From the NCBI GenBank assembly GCA_965223085.1, contig OZ244981.1, forward strand, positions 4,526,001 through 4,590,000: 64,000 bases of DNA, read 5' to 3'. The stretch is from CBDCVO01 sp965223085 (GTDB taxonomy: Bacteria > Pseudomonadota > Gammaproteobacteria > Ga0077536). Below the pieces are notes generated by a model that saw only the letters and a list, made by a program, of their open reading frames with translations, searched no databases and was not told the origin of the DNA. A program made the position numbers and the translations under genes. Of this stretch, positions 1 to 8,974 are shown piece by piece (position 1 is the stretch's first letter; each line of letters opens with the position of its first letter).

Positions 1-217
1 CGACTGGGTTGCCGCCGACATTGGACACGAGTCCGATTACAAGCTTCTGGCGCGGCTTATAACGCACATTGCTGATCTGGTAGCTGCCCGCTGACGCATT
101 GAACAAGCTCCGCGGTACCCGCCGCTCGAGCGCGCTCTGTAATGCGCGCAGCGATAGTCGGCCTGCCCCGGTCAATTCTGTGTCGTTGCCATACAATGCG
201 AAACTACCGTTGAACAT
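1..217 (-). CDS. Partial gene, last visible member of the polysaccharide operon; possibly a phosphotransferase
   Basis: An open frame starts at an ATG (217 on the minus strand) inside the 3' end of the heparinase-like gene and runs off the window at base 1, giving about 72 residues. The 14-bp overlap with the preceding stop indicates translational coupling. The visible part contains a basic stretch reading RYKPRQKLVIGL, reminiscent of the YKPGRR-like segment near the start of aminoglycoside-phosphotransferase-fold proteins often found in exopolysaccharide clusters. That resemblance is my inference from a short stretch; the catalytic domain lies outside the window, so the product is best treated as unknown. 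Confidence 0.5.
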   Translation of the reverse strand, partial: MFNGSFALYGNDTELTGAGRLSLRALQSALERRVPRSLFNASAGSYQISNVRYKPRQKLVIGLVSNVGGNPV

Positions 218-2069
218 GCTGCTGCTCCGTTGCGAGCGTCCAATCCCCCGTGTCGCTGTGCCCGCTCACGGTCGACTCAGCTTTGTCGAACGCCCAGAAA
301 TCACGACGCTCACCGTCTTCTATTACCAGCGTATGGCGGTTGGTCTGGTCGAGTAGCGTCAATGCGGGCCGATTTGTCTTGAAGGGGTACAGCAGGGTCG
401 CAAAGAGCGCGTCGCGCGATGTCATGGATACGCAGATCCGCGGCGCCGAGCATTTCTCGCCGTAGGTCGTAGAGACGAAACCGTCCTCGATGTTCACCGC
501 AGAATCTTCGGCTAACGTCGCCAGCACCAGACCCGGCGACTGTATCTCGACCGCGCACGGGTGCGACCGCAGCGTAACGTGACCGTCAGCGGCCGCCGAC
601 AACTGGAAACGCAGCTCGTAATCATGAACGCGGCCAGCGTGCAGACGGTCCAGCACGAGCCAGTAGCGACCGTCGGGAAACCAGATCTCGCGCTCGTGCT
701 CGGCGTCGTAGTTCGGACTGATCACACGACCACAAAGATACGGTACGCGTCCGGTCAGACGCGCCTCCACCAGTTCGGCATGCGGTTGCGGGTGGTAGAT
801 TTTTCGGCGTCCGCCCTTTTGCCGATAAATGGCCTGATTCTCCCCGTCCACGAGTACCGTGTTGTGCGCGCGGGTCTCGCGGAAATGCGCGCGCCAGTTG
901 TAGTCACCACCTTCGTGATAGGTGTAGCGTCCCGGATCGATGACCAACGGCCGCCCGTAGGCGGCGACTTCGATGTTGAGCGCATCGAGGTGCCCGTGAT
1001 TGCCGGCGCCAATCGGGCCCACATCGAACACCAGATAACGGGCGTCGGCGTAAGGCTCGTTGCTCACCCACGGCGATCGCAGGATCGCATAGCCGCTCGT
1101 ATCGAATATCCGGTTCGTGATGGCGGGCGGCCGTCCGCGCCCGCCGGCGCTTGCGACCCAGGCGTAGTCCGCACGACCAAACAGCTCGGACCCCCACGAC
1201 AATAGTTCACGGAAGTCGCGGCTGTCGGAATCGGACAGGGCCGGAATCAGGCCGTCCGGCCGGTGGACGTGCATGGCGAAGTCGAGAGCCCGGCAAATGC
1301 GCCGGGCGCACGGCGGCGGCACTTCGATTCCGTTCATTTGGGAGAGACGTACGAACAGCAGATAGCTACGCAGGACGATGTGGTGATAATCGGTGGAAAG
1401 TTCGCAATGAACACCGTCATCAAGCAGATCGGTGCTGATGTTGCGGAGCATTTCGCGACGCGCGAGGTCTCGCCACCCTGCTGCCGCGGGCAGATCGGGG
1501 AAGGCCGTAGCCGCAAGAAAGACCGCGTAGAGCTCGAGGGTCCGGTGATTACGTGCGGGCGCCATGAATTCGATCACATGGTCGACCTGCCGCACGACGG
1601 CGTCGAAAAACAGATCACTGAACTCCGCGCTGAAACTGGCGCCGCTCCGGGCGAAGAGAAACCAGGCATAGATCCAGTTCTGGACCCGCCTTGCCGTGAC
1701 GTCGGTGGCGATGAACCCGATCGGGACCTGTGAAATCCAGCTCTCGACGAGCGCCTGAAAGCAAGCGCGGTACCGCTCGTCACGGGTTGCCACAAAGGAA
1801 CGCGCGAGCCCTGGAGCGTAATAGAACTTATGCAGCAGAATGTGCCACTCAACGTCCGCTGACGGATTCGTCAACCAGTCCATCGAGGTGCCGCAATCGT
1901 GCGTTTCCCCGCCGAAGGTGAAGCGGTTCGCGACTACCTCACTCAGGCATGACTCGGTGCAGTAGGCTTCCTCGAACTGGGGGAGGATGTTACCGAGTCG
2001 TGGCCACGCCGCGCCGCATTCGACGTCAGCAAACGAAAATTGCGCCCGGAGCGAACGCTCAGCCCGCAT
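204..2069 (-). CDS. Heparinase II/III-family polysaccharide lyase-like protein
   Basis: A 621-residue protein with the two-part layout of heparinase II/III proteins: an alpha-helical toroid in roughly the first 300 residues (ARNHRTLE near 172, DYHH at 227-230) and a C-terminal beta-sandwich domain starting with GNHGHLDALN (356-365) and RAHNTV (400-405). These enzymes cleave uronic-acid glycosidic bonds by beta-elimination. In exopolysaccharide operons they are thought to trim or release the polymer. No clear signal peptide is visible, so its location is uncertain. It overlaps the upstream glycosyltransferase gene by 11 bp and the next gene by 14 bp, so it is part of one transcript. The substrate cannot be predicted. 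Confidence 0.85.
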   Translation of the reverse strand: MRAERSLRAQFSFADVECGAAWPRLGNILPQFEEAYCTESCLSEVVANRFTFGGETHDCGTSMDWLTNPSADVEWHILLHKFYYAPGLARSFVATRDERYRACFQALVESWISQVPIGFIATDVTARRVQNWIYAWFLFARSGASFSAEFSDLFFDAVVRQVDHVIEFMAPARNHRTLELYAVFLAATAFPDLPAAAGWRDLARREMLRNISTDLLDDGVHCELSTDYHHIVLRSYLLFVRLSQMNGIEVPPPCARRICRALDFAMHVHRPDGLIPALSDSDSRDFRELLSWGSELFGRADYAWVASAGGRGRPPAITNRIFDTSGYAILRSPWVSNEPYADARYLVFDVGPIGAGNHGHLDALNIEVAAYGRPLVIDPGRYTYHEGGDYNWRAHFRETRAHNTVLVDGENQAIYRQKGGRRKIYHPQPHAELVEARLTGRVPYLCGRVISPNYDAEHEREIWFPDGRYWLVLDRLHAGRVHDYELRFQLSAAADGHVTLRSHPCAVEIQSPGLVLATLAEDSAVNIEDGFVSTTYGEKCSAPRICVSMTSRDALFATLLYPFKTNRPALTLLDQTNRHTLVIEDGERRDFWAFDKAESTVSGHSDTGDWTLATEQQHVQR

Positions 2070-3372
2070 AGGCCGCGCCCGGTATTTCGGAATCGAATAA
2101 CAATTTGAGTGTCTTGTGCGTCACATCCGCGTCGAAAACGCTCTCAATCCGCTTGCGCGCGGCCCGTCCGATTCGGTCTGCCGCACCAGGATCTGCGAGC
2201 AGCGACTCAATCGCATGCGCGAGAGCCCGGCTATCACGGGGTGGCACGACGACACCGCTTGTACCGCTCTCGACGATTTCCGGAATACCGGAAACGTCCG
2301 TGACCACGACGGGAACCGCGCACGCCATGGCCTCTGCCATCGCATTAGGGATCCCGTCGCGATCGCCATCGGGCAGGACGACACACGGGAGGACGAATGC
2401 CCTGGCATTGCGGTAGATGTCGACGAGATCGCACTGGGCGACCGGGGCCAACAGCCTTACGCGCGCTTCGAGTCCGGCCGTCGCGATTGCGTTCGCCAGT
2501 ACGTCGGTCTGATCACCGCGCTCACCGATGATGTCGAGGGAAAACGCGATTCCACGCTCGTGCAGGATTCGGCAAGCGTCGATCAGATAAATGAACCCTT
2601 TCTTCTCGACCATGCGTCCCACCGAGACGAGCCGCGGTTCGTGTCGGGGATCCTTCGTACAAGCGCGCCCCGGCGGCGCGAACAGCCTGACGTCGAGCCC
2701 GTGATAGATGCCGTGGACTTTTGCCGGCGAATCACAGCGCGCGCGCAGGAAATCGACGTTCGTTCGCGTGCACGTCACAGTGAACGCAGCGGCGGCGAGC
2801 TTGCGCTCCAGCAGGTCGCCCGGGTTGAGCCACTTCTGGTAAATGTCTTTGGCGTGCGCGGTAAAGCTGAATGGAATTCCGGTGAGCCGGCTCACCATCC
2901 AGGCGACCGTGGTCGCATCGTGACAGAAATGGGCATGGATATGCGTGATGTTCCCTCGTTCCTCGATGCGGCGTGCGATGTGCGTCGCGAACAGGAACTC
3001 TTTGATGAATGTCTTTTTGAGCGGCGCGCCGGCCGCACGCCGGTATCTGATAGCGGCGGCGGCGGCGAATACGGCCGTCCGCACGTATCGTCCGGGACCG
3101 TGGCGCAACCAGTAGTTCTGAGCCGGGCGAAACGCGCAGAAATTCGCTCGCAGCCAGGACCGCAAGCTCGTCCTGGACATCGACGTCACCGGCGGCAGAT
3201 AGTGGGCTGCGGGCAGATCCGGTGCGGCAGCGAGGTCGTCACCGCGCTTGATCGCATAAACGTCGAGATCGACGCCCAGATCCCCGAGACGCCGCACTTC
3301 GTTGGCGATGAACGTCTCGGACAAACGAGGATAGCCCTTCAAGATATACGCTATCTTGCGTCCGGCACTCAT
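2059..3372 (-). CDS. GT4-family glycosyltransferase (WcaL/exosortase-associated type)
   Basis: A 437-residue GT-B fold retaining glycosyltransferase. The N-terminal half has the LSETFIANE motif and the HAHFCHDATT / FTAHAKDIY segments typical of WcaL-like sugar transferases. The C-terminal half has VSVGRMVEKKG and the E-x7-E type nucleotide-sugar site around EAMACAVPVVVTDVSG. It probably adds a hexose from a nucleotide sugar to a lipid-linked oligosaccharide at the cytoplasmic face of the membrane. It is a close relative of its upstream neighbour (same motifs in the same order), which points to tandem duplication followed by specialisation. The start overlaps the previous gene by 4 bp. Donor and acceptor are unknown. 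Confidence 0.88.
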   Translation of the reverse strand: MSAGRKIAYILKGYPRLSETFIANEVRRLGDLGVDLDVYAIKRGDDLAAAPDLPAAHYLPPVTSMSRTSLRSWLRANFCAFRPAQNYWLRHGPGRYVRTAVFAAAAAIRYRRAAGAPLKKTFIKEFLFATHIARRIEERGNITHIHAHFCHDATTVAWMVSRLTGIPFSFTAHAKDIYQKWLNPGDLLERKLAAAAFTVTCTRTNVDFLRARCDSPAKVHGIYHGLDVRLFAPPGRACTKDPRHEPRLVSVGRMVEKKGFIYLIDACRILHERGIAFSLDIIGERGDQTDVLANAIATAGLEARVRLLAPVAQCDLVDIYRNARAFVLPCVVLPDGDRDGIPNAMAEAMACAVPVVVTDVSGIPEIVESGTSGVVVPPRDSRALAHAIESLLADPGAADRIGRAARKRIESVFDADVTHKTLKLLFDSEIPGAAYAG

Positions 3373-4688
3373 TGCTGGGCTACCATTGGCGTGAGCGTCG
3401 GCGGCGATTCGGTGTTCGCCGCGCTGTCAATGTTCTGGTAGAGCCGCTCTGTGTTCTTGTGCCAGTTGAAGCGATCGAGCACCGTAGTCCGGGCTGCACG
3501 ACCGAGACGACTGCCGAAATCGGCATCCATGAGCACCCCTCGCATCGCGCTCGCAAGCGCGATGAAATCGTCCGGTGCTACCAGCAAGCCGTTGGCACCC
3601 GCTTCGATGACCTCGGGGATCCCGGAGACATTTGTGCTGATGACAGGGATACCACATGCCATCGCTTCGAGCAGCGCATTGGGAATACCGTCGCGATCAC
3701 CGTCTTCCGGGATGCGGCACGGCAGAACGAATATTGAAGCGTGCTGGAGGCGTCCTGCGAGTTCGGCGTGGTCAATCGGGTCCCGCAGGCTTACCCAATC
3801 GTCTATGCCAACCTGCCGGATCAGCGCCTGGAGCAGGGGCTTCTCGTCACCATAACCGACGATTTCACAATGGAGTTCGGTCCCCTCGGCGATCAGGAGG
3901 GCACACGACTTGATCAGCACGTCGAACCCTTTCTTTCTTTTGAAGCGCCCGATCGCCATGACTGTCGGAAGGTGCGGCGTCGATGCCGCGGCAGCCGGGG
4001 CAAAACGTTCGCTGTCGATACCGTGATAGACGAGATGTACCCGCTCCGCATCCTCGCCGGCGATGCCTTCCAGATAGTCGGCGTTGTAGGCGGTGCACGT
4101 CGCGACGAAAGCAGCGTGGCGAATACGTCTGCGAATGACGGTCCGCTCGGTGAGATAAATGTCCTTCGCGTGGGCTGACACGCTGAAGCTACCGCCCAGC
4201 AATTGTGCCGCAAAATCGGCGAGCAGCGCGGGCTCGGAGATGTAGTGGGCGTGAATGTGACCGATCGCGTGCGTTTCGCAGGCGGCGACGAGAGCGGACA
4301 GCGTGCGCAGATCTGGCCGCTCTTTCAGGGAACGAAGAAGCAGAACGCCCAGACGCCGCGGATGCCGCAGCAGACGAAGCAGTAAGAACACGAACGCGTC
4401 GATCAGACCAGGTGACGACAAATAGCACACGCGCTCGGCAAGTGCTTCCGCATCCGGCTGACACACCGACTCATTCGGGCGCCCGATGCTTAAGACCCGT
4501 ACGTCCAGACCGTGCGCAACGAGGCTCGATATCTCGCCCTGGATGAAGGTTTCCGACAACTTTGGGAAACGCTTTACGAGTACGGCCACCCGGCGGTTCA
4601 CATGTGCTTTCCCCGCGGGCAGCGCTTTGCTCCGCGCCACGCTTGCCGCCGGCGCATCATGCCGACGCCGCAACGGAGGACGCGGCAA
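3369..4688 (-). CDS. GT4-family glycosyltransferase, paralogue of the next gene
   Basis: A 439-residue GT-B glycosyltransferase with FPKLSETFIQGE near the N-terminus, HIHAHYISEPA and SVSAHAKDIY in the acceptor half, and AIGRFKRKKG plus EAMACGIPVISTNVSG in the donor-binding half. The chosen ATG overlaps the upstream gene by 32 bp. A GTG at 4601 (giving MNRRVAVLVKRFP) would remove a low-complexity basic leader and may be the true start. It shares motif order with the gene at 2059-3372, so the two likely add successive residues of one repeat unit. Its stop overlaps the next start (ATGA). Specificity is unknown. Confidence 0.87.
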   Translation of the reverse strand: MPRPPLRRRHDAPAASVARSKALPAGKAHVNRRVAVLVKRFPKLSETFIQGEISSLVAHGLDVRVLSIGRPNESVCQPDAEALAERVCYLSSPGLIDAFVFLLLRLLRHPRRLGVLLLRSLKERPDLRTLSALVAACETHAIGHIHAHYISEPALLADFAAQLLGGSFSVSAHAKDIYLTERTVIRRRIRHAAFVATCTAYNADYLEGIAGEDAERVHLVYHGIDSERFAPAAAASTPHLPTVMAIGRFKRKKGFDVLIKSCALLIAEGTELHCEIVGYGDEKPLLQALIRQVGIDDWVSLRDPIDHAELAGRLQHASIFVLPCRIPEDGDRDGIPNALLEAMACGIPVISTNVSGIPEVIEAGANGLLVAPDDFIALASAMRGVLMDADFGSRLGRAARTTVLDRFNWHKNTERLYQNIDSAANTESPPTLTPMVAQQ

Positions 4689-5919
4689 TCGTACCGGCGC
4701 GCGGCAGGAGTGCGTCTATCGCCCGCCCCAGGCGCTCCATGCCGGTCAGTTCGATCGATTCCACGCGGGAATATCGGCCATGAAGTTCGCCGAGTTTGCG
4801 CTCGATCGCATTGAACAGCGACGTGGGTTCGAGCTGATCCGGGTGGATCATCTCAAACAAGCCCATCCGCGACATACGCTCCGCCCGGATCAACTGTTCC
4901 CGTACCGGTCTCGCACGCGGCACCACGATCGCCGGTTTACCGAGCGAGAGAATCTCACATACCGTGTTGTATCCCGCCATCGATATCACGAGATCCGCAG
5001 CGGCAAGTTCGCTCATGATGTCGTCAGTGAATTCGCCGAGGTGGCAGCGCGGTAGGCGGCCCACGATCCGCGCCACGCGATTGCTCTCGACGGAGGCAAG
5101 CTCGGGCCCGGTGAGAAGAAGGGTATGGTGTCGCGCACGTTCACCTGCCTCCTGCAGCGCCGCCAGGTAGCCTTTTAGCAGCGGGGCGCCGTCTTCGCCA
5201 CCACCCACAGTGACGAGCACGAGAAGTTCGCGCCCAATACCCAGCTGTTCCCGGACAAACCGGGCGCCTCGCCGGCCCTGCGGTCGGGGCAAGTAACCAC
5301 AGTACTGCACCTTGCGTGCGACGGCGTGCGGGAATTCGTACTCGCGCGCGAGATCGAACACGTCCTCACGCCCGAGAATGAGAATGCTGTCGTAGAACGC
5401 CTCCAGCGCCTGGTGGTATCGCTGCTCCTCCCAGATCCGCACCGTCTGTGCAGGATGATCGAGGATGTCGCGCAACATCAACGCGCACTTCGGCTTGTGA
5501 CCACGGAGACCGAGCAATTCGAATGCGGGGGCAAGCTCGCGGCCGACGCCGAGCGGTTTCTTGTCAACGAGGATGAGATCCGGCTCGAAATCCAGCATGG
5601 TATGCTGAATCAGGCTGGCGCGTAGTCGAATCAAATCCTTGAATCCAACACCCAGCGTCTTGACCCGGTAACCGTCCGCCTCCGAGCGGTCGAGGCAGGG
5701 TAGCTTTACGTAATCGATTCCGGGTTTGATGCGAAACGCATGCAGCATCGGAGAACCGGACAATATCAGCACCGTAACGTCGGGACGCGTCTCGACCAGA
5801 TGGTTCGCGATGACGAGGGTGCGTCTGATGTTGCCGAGTCCCACCGTGTCATGCGAATAGATCAACACACGCTTCGCGGCGTCGGGCCCCGTCGGTGTAG
5901 TGGAATTGGCAGTGCCCAC
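4657..5919 (-). CDS. MurG-like glycosyltransferase (COG4671 type)
   Basis: A 420-residue protein of the predicted-glycosyltransferase family related to MurG/GT28. The N-terminal HDTVGLGNIRRT resembles the GxGH-type acceptor loop. The middle has VTVGGGEDGAPLL, and the C-terminal part has the donor-site pattern around ISMAGYNTVCE and PAIVVPRARPVREQ. Proteins of this kind transfer a sugar from a UDP-sugar. It is the first gene of the five-gene minus-strand operon, with about 280 bp of non-coding DNA upstream that would hold the promoter. The family is frequent in polysaccharide clusters, but its exact reaction has not been assigned to my knowledge. Confidence 0.8.
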   Translation of the reverse strand: MGTANSTTPTGPDAAKRVLIYSHDTVGLGNIRRTLVIANHLVETRPDVTVLILSGSPMLHAFRIKPGIDYVKLPCLDRSEADGYRVKTLGVGFKDLIRLRASLIQHTMLDFEPDLILVDKKPLGVGRELAPAFELLGLRGHKPKCALMLRDILDHPAQTVRIWEEQRYHQALEAFYDSILILGREDVFDLAREYEFPHAVARKVQYCGYLPRPQGRRGARFVREQLGIGRELLVLVTVGGGEDGAPLLKGYLAALQEAGERARHHTLLLTGPELASVESNRVARIVGRLPRCHLGEFTDDIMSELAAADLVISMAGYNTVCEILSLGKPAIVVPRARPVREQLIRAERMSRMGLFEMIHPDQLEPTSLFNAIERKLGELHGRYSRVESIELTGMERLGRAIDALLPRAGTIAASSVAASA

Positions 5920-5965
5920 AAACCGATCCAGTTTGTAAATCGTCCCTCTCCCTATGTCCCGTTGG

Positions 5966-5988
5966 ATCGTCTTCGTGGCGAAGACGAT
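5966..5988. promoter_or_regulatory. Perfect hairpin in the leader of the polysaccharide operon
   Basis: ATCGTCTTCG and CGAAGACGAT form a perfect 10-bp stem around a TGG loop, 47 bp upstream of the first ATG of the minus-strand operon. It could be an operator or an mRNA leader structure. There is no T-run, so a terminator is unlikely. The remainder of 5920-6201 shows no other clear element. Confidence 0.4.
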
Positions 5989-6201
5989 GATTATTCGTAT
6001 GGAACTCGTACCCCGACCGCTCTCGGCGCACCAATATCGTTCAACCAGTCGTATATCCAGATAAAGGCAAGATCGGTTTTATCGGATATTACGTTTGTTA
6101 ACGTTTTGTGACGCATGCCCATGAAGCGAGTCGCAGCCGGTGCGCACTTGTCCCGAATGCGGGATCCGACGTCCGCACCATGAAATTGAAGGTCGTGTTT
6201 T

Positions 6202-7491
6202 TCAATGAGTCGTATAGGTGGCGTGCATCCGCTGTTCGACGCTCATCACCTGATCGAGACGCAAGTCGTCGATGCCGACTTCGAGATGTCGGCGGATCTG
6301 CCCGATGCTAATATTAGGGTACATCTGTTTGATCAAAGCGATGTAGCCGGAAATCTGAGCGGCGGCGAGAGAGCTTCCCGAGAGGAAATCGTAGCGACCG
6401 TTCGGGAGTGTCGTAATAATTTCTTCGCCGGGTGCGCTGATACAGGGGAAACCGCCGTCCAATTTCTCGCCCAGGACATCCGCGAGCGCGTCTTGACTAC
6501 GTACGGCGATGACCTCCGGCATCGACGCCGGGAAGGCCTCATTGACGTCACCGCCCGGTGGAATCGCCGCGACGACGGCGATGTTGCGGCTCACGGCCTC
6601 GCGGATAAGCAGCTCGATCACCGGATCGGGCGGGCCAGCGAGGCTCATATTGAGTACCGAGGCGCCCATGCGGATTGCCGAATTCAGCGCCAGCGCCAGC
6701 GTGAAGCTATTGCAACGGGATTCGAACGCACCGCTCGCTGTCGGCCAGCAGGCTTTCAGGGCGATGAGTTCCGATTCGGGCGCGACCCCGACGATGCCCG
6801 CGCCGTTGTTGCCCTTCGCGGCAATGATGCCGGCCACTGCTGTACCGTGCGCGTCGCCAGAGAAGTCCGGTGAGATCCGTTGGACGAGATTCTCGGTCGC
6901 GATAATCTGGCCCTCGAGATCGGGGTGATCCACCGCAACACCGGTATCGATCATCGCCACCGTGATGTCACGACCGGTGGCCATCGCGTGCGCCTCAGCC
7001 AGATTGAAATGTTTTGCGGAAGCCTGCAGCTCGAAATACGGATCGCTGTAGGTGTGCGTCATAGTCTGATAAGTCGCCATGCGCTGCACGAAGGTCACAC
7101 GGTCATCCGCCTGGATCTCCGCAATCTTGGCCTCCATGGTCGGGCCTTCGGGTACCAGATACACGGCGCAATGGATACTGACCTCCGTGATGGGCCAATC
7201 CACGAGATGCTCGAGACCATAGCGCTCAGCGACCTTCTTGGCGATACGGCGGCCGTAGCTGTTCGTAGCGTAGCTGCCTCGCTGCCGGTACATGTTGACC
7301 CTCGCGCCACTGTGCACGCGGCGGGCGCCCTGCCCGTCGTACCAGACGAGCAGGAGCCGTTCGGCATCCTCCGGCGTACCGGCATACAGGGCGCCCGCCG
7401 TATCGACATCGTCCGCCGCGAAACAGGGTGCCCCAATTAGGAGCAGCGCCAGCGCGGCGGCGAACGACAGCGCCGTTCGGTTAGTGATCAT
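6202..7491 (-). CDS. Exported S8 (subtilisin-family) serine peptidase, divergent active site
   Basis: A 429-residue protein with a signal peptide (first 25 residues, ending PCFA), a pro-region to about residue 170 and a subtilase domain. The catalytic Asp is in VAMIDTGVAVDHPD (D182), His in DAHGTAVAGI (H215) and Ser in SGSSLAAA (S374, usually SGTSMAAP). The block that normally reads AAGN and supplies the oxyanion-hole Asn reads AVVAAIPPGGD here, so that Asn seems absent. It is the last gene of an operon with an ECF sigma factor and an anti-sigma factor and overlaps the latter by 4 bp, which suggests a role in signalling or envelope stress. It may be a slow or inactive protease. Confidence 0.85.
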   Translation of the reverse strand: MITNRTALSFAAALALLLIGAPCFAADDVDTAGALYAGTPEDAERLLLVWYDGQGARRVHSGARVNMYRQRGSYATNSYGRRIAKKVAERYGLEHLVDWPITEVSIHCAVYLVPEGPTMEAKIAEIQADDRVTFVQRMATYQTMTHTYSDPYFELQASAKHFNLAEAHAMATGRDITVAMIDTGVAVDHPDLEGQIIATENLVQRISPDFSGDAHGTAVAGIIAAKGNNGAGIVGVAPESELIALKACWPTASGAFESRCNSFTLALALNSAIRMGASVLNMSLAGPPDPVIELLIREAVSRNIAVVAAIPPGGDVNEAFPASMPEVIAVRSQDALADVLGEKLDGGFPCISAPGEEIITTLPNGRYDFLSGSSLAAAQISGYIALIKQMYPNISIGQIRRHLEVGIDDLRLDQVMSVEQRMHATYTTH

Positions 7492-8216
7492 TGCCTATCG
7501 TCCAACGCCGGCATAGCGAAGGCCGGCTCGGCAAAAATAACGTTGTGATTCGCCCGCAACGTGGAAATCACGGCCACGATTTCCCGAAATCCGGTATTTT
7601 CATCACCGATGCGTACGCGGAAAACACCCTGCCCACTCGGACCTTCGACGATCTCAGCATCGAGCGGGGCCAACGTGTTCCTGACTTCGTCGAAGGTTAG
7701 GCGATCGGAAAAGACGATTCGAACGTCTTGCGCGCCGACGCTGCTGGCGCTGGAGGCGCTCGTCAATGTGCGATATTCGCCTCCGGTAACCGTCACCGAA
7801 CCGTCATCTCGGCCGGGCGCCCACACGAACGCAGCCGCAACGACGGCCGCTGTACTTACGGCCGCGGCCGACCACGCGCGCGCGGCCCCGCCGATATCAG
7901 TGAACCACAAACGCGTAGCATCAAGGACGCCTCGAGGCAATTCAGTCTGCGCGCGCGAACGGTGAATGCGCTCATCGAGTTCCCGGAACGCGCCGCGTGC
8001 GACGAGGATCTCGACGTCGACACGTCTGACGTCTTCGCGGACCCTGCGTTGCTCGTTGAGTTCAGAGCGGCAAGTGATGCAGACCTGCGCGTGTCGCTCG
8101 ATCAGTCGCTTTTCATCATCGTCGAGACTGCCGTTCACGTACCACGGCAGTAACTCCCACATTTCCTCGTGGTTTTCGAATCGGGCGTGTTCGTAATCAG
8201 TCATGTGTGTTCCCAC
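7488..8216 (-). CDS. Membrane anti-sigma factor with zinc-finger and periplasmic propeptide-like domain
   Basis: A 242-residue protein. The cytoplasmic part carries the anti-sigma zinc motif H-x3-C-x2-C (H42, C46, C49 in ERHAQVCITC). One membrane helix spans about residues 113-133. The periplasmic part (about 163-237) resembles the inhibitor-I9/subtilase-propeptide type fold, ending with VIFAEPAFAMP where such domains usually end in V-x-x-x-EP. This is an inference from pattern, not a search. It should hold the adjacent sigma factor inactive until a signal arrives. The gene overlaps the sigma gene by 20 bp and the subtilase gene by 4 bp, so the three are co-translated. Confidence 0.8.
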   Translation of the reverse strand: MGTHMTDYEHARFENHEEMWELLPWYVNGSLDDDEKRLIERHAQVCITCRSELNEQRRVREDVRRVDVEILVARGAFRELDERIHRSRAQTELPRGVLDATRLWFTDIGGAARAWSAAAVSTAAVVAAAFVWAPGRDDGSVTVTGGEYRTLTSASSASSVGAQDVRIVFSDRLTFDEVRNTLAPLDAEIVEGPSGQGVFRVRIGDENTGFREIVAVISTLRANHNVIFAEPAFAMPALDDRQ

Positions 8217-8802
8217 GCCGCCGTTGACGTTCGTCGGTTTCCCGTGACAGGTGCCGCAGCGCGGTCTTCAATTTATCGCGCGCATAGAACATGCGTGTCT
8301 TGACGGTGTTCTCCGGGCACCCGAGGATTTCTCCGATCTCCCGGTAATGCAGTCCATGAAAGTAGGTCAGCTCGACCACGGCGCGTTGCTCCGGTGACAA
8401 GCGCTCCATGCCCGCTTCGAGCCAATTCGCCGTCTCGAGCCGGCCCTGCCAGTCGTGAGTGAACCGATCGTCAAGGTCCCCCATCGATTCCGCGGCAGAC
8501 CGCCAGGCGCCATGCTTCGTGAGGAAGGTCTTGGCCTTGCGCAGTGCAATCCCGAATAACCAGGTTGAGGCCTTGCTCGATCCGTCGAAGCGATGGGCCT
8601 TGTCCCAGACCACGAACATCGTGTCGTTAATCACTTCCTGAATCCCCTCCTCCTGGCCTAGAATCCGGTAGGCGAAGCGGTACAAGCGCTTGTAGAACAG
8701 CCCGTAGAGCGTTTCGAACGCGGCCCGATCCCCGGTCGCTACGCGACCAAGGAGTTCGACCTCCATATCGTTGTCAACTACCTTACTATCAAATACTTCC
8801 AT
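8197..8802 (-). CDS. ECF-type RNA polymerase sigma factor
   Basis: A 201-residue sigma-70-family factor of the extracytoplasmic-function class. Region 2 includes LYRFAYRILG and the core-binding/-10 segment NDTMFVVWDKAHRFD. Region 4 has the helix-turn-helix HYREIGEILGCPENTVKTRM. The usual ECF layout without region 1.1 and region 3 is seen. It is the promoter-proximal gene of the sigma / anti-sigma / subtilase operon and probably activates its own promoter when released. The 170-bp gap upstream would hold that promoter. An internal Met at residue 13 could also serve as a start. Confidence 0.93.
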   Translation of the reverse strand: MEVFDSKVVDNDMEVELLGRVATGDRAAFETLYGLFYKRLYRFAYRILGQEEGIQEVINDTMFVVWDKAHRFDGSSKASTWLFGIALRKAKTFLTKHGAWRSAAESMGDLDDRFTHDWQGRLETANWLEAGMERLSPEQRAVVELTYFHGLHYREIGEILGCPENTVKTRMFYARDKLKTALRHLSRETDERQRRRGNTHD

Positions 8803-8863
8803 GATCTCTCAGCTGCCGGCACACGCTCGAGGGGCAACCGGGCAAGACACGCCGCCTCACGCA

Positions 8864-8882
8864 ATCCGTGTAATTTACGGAT
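8864..8882. promoter_or_regulatory. Inverted repeat upstream of the ECF sigma gene
   Basis: ATCCGT and ACGGAT flank a 7-bp AT-rich spacer, about 60 bp upstream of the sigma-factor start. The position suits an operator or promoter element, but no consensus -35/-10 pair could be assigned with confidence. Confidence 0.3.
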
Positions 8883-8974
8883 CTACGACGTATATCCGTC
8901 TGGGAATAGAAATAGTTCAGTCCTGCAGCGCTGAAATCCGCCGGGTTCGCCGCTAATGGGGCGACCCGACCATG

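Noticed and set aside
2116..3441. Long plus-strand frame of 441 codons opposite the GT4 genes
   Set aside because: It is the antisense shadow of a well-supported glycosyltransferase gene. Its composition is low-complexity Arg/Asp-rich with no recognisable motif.
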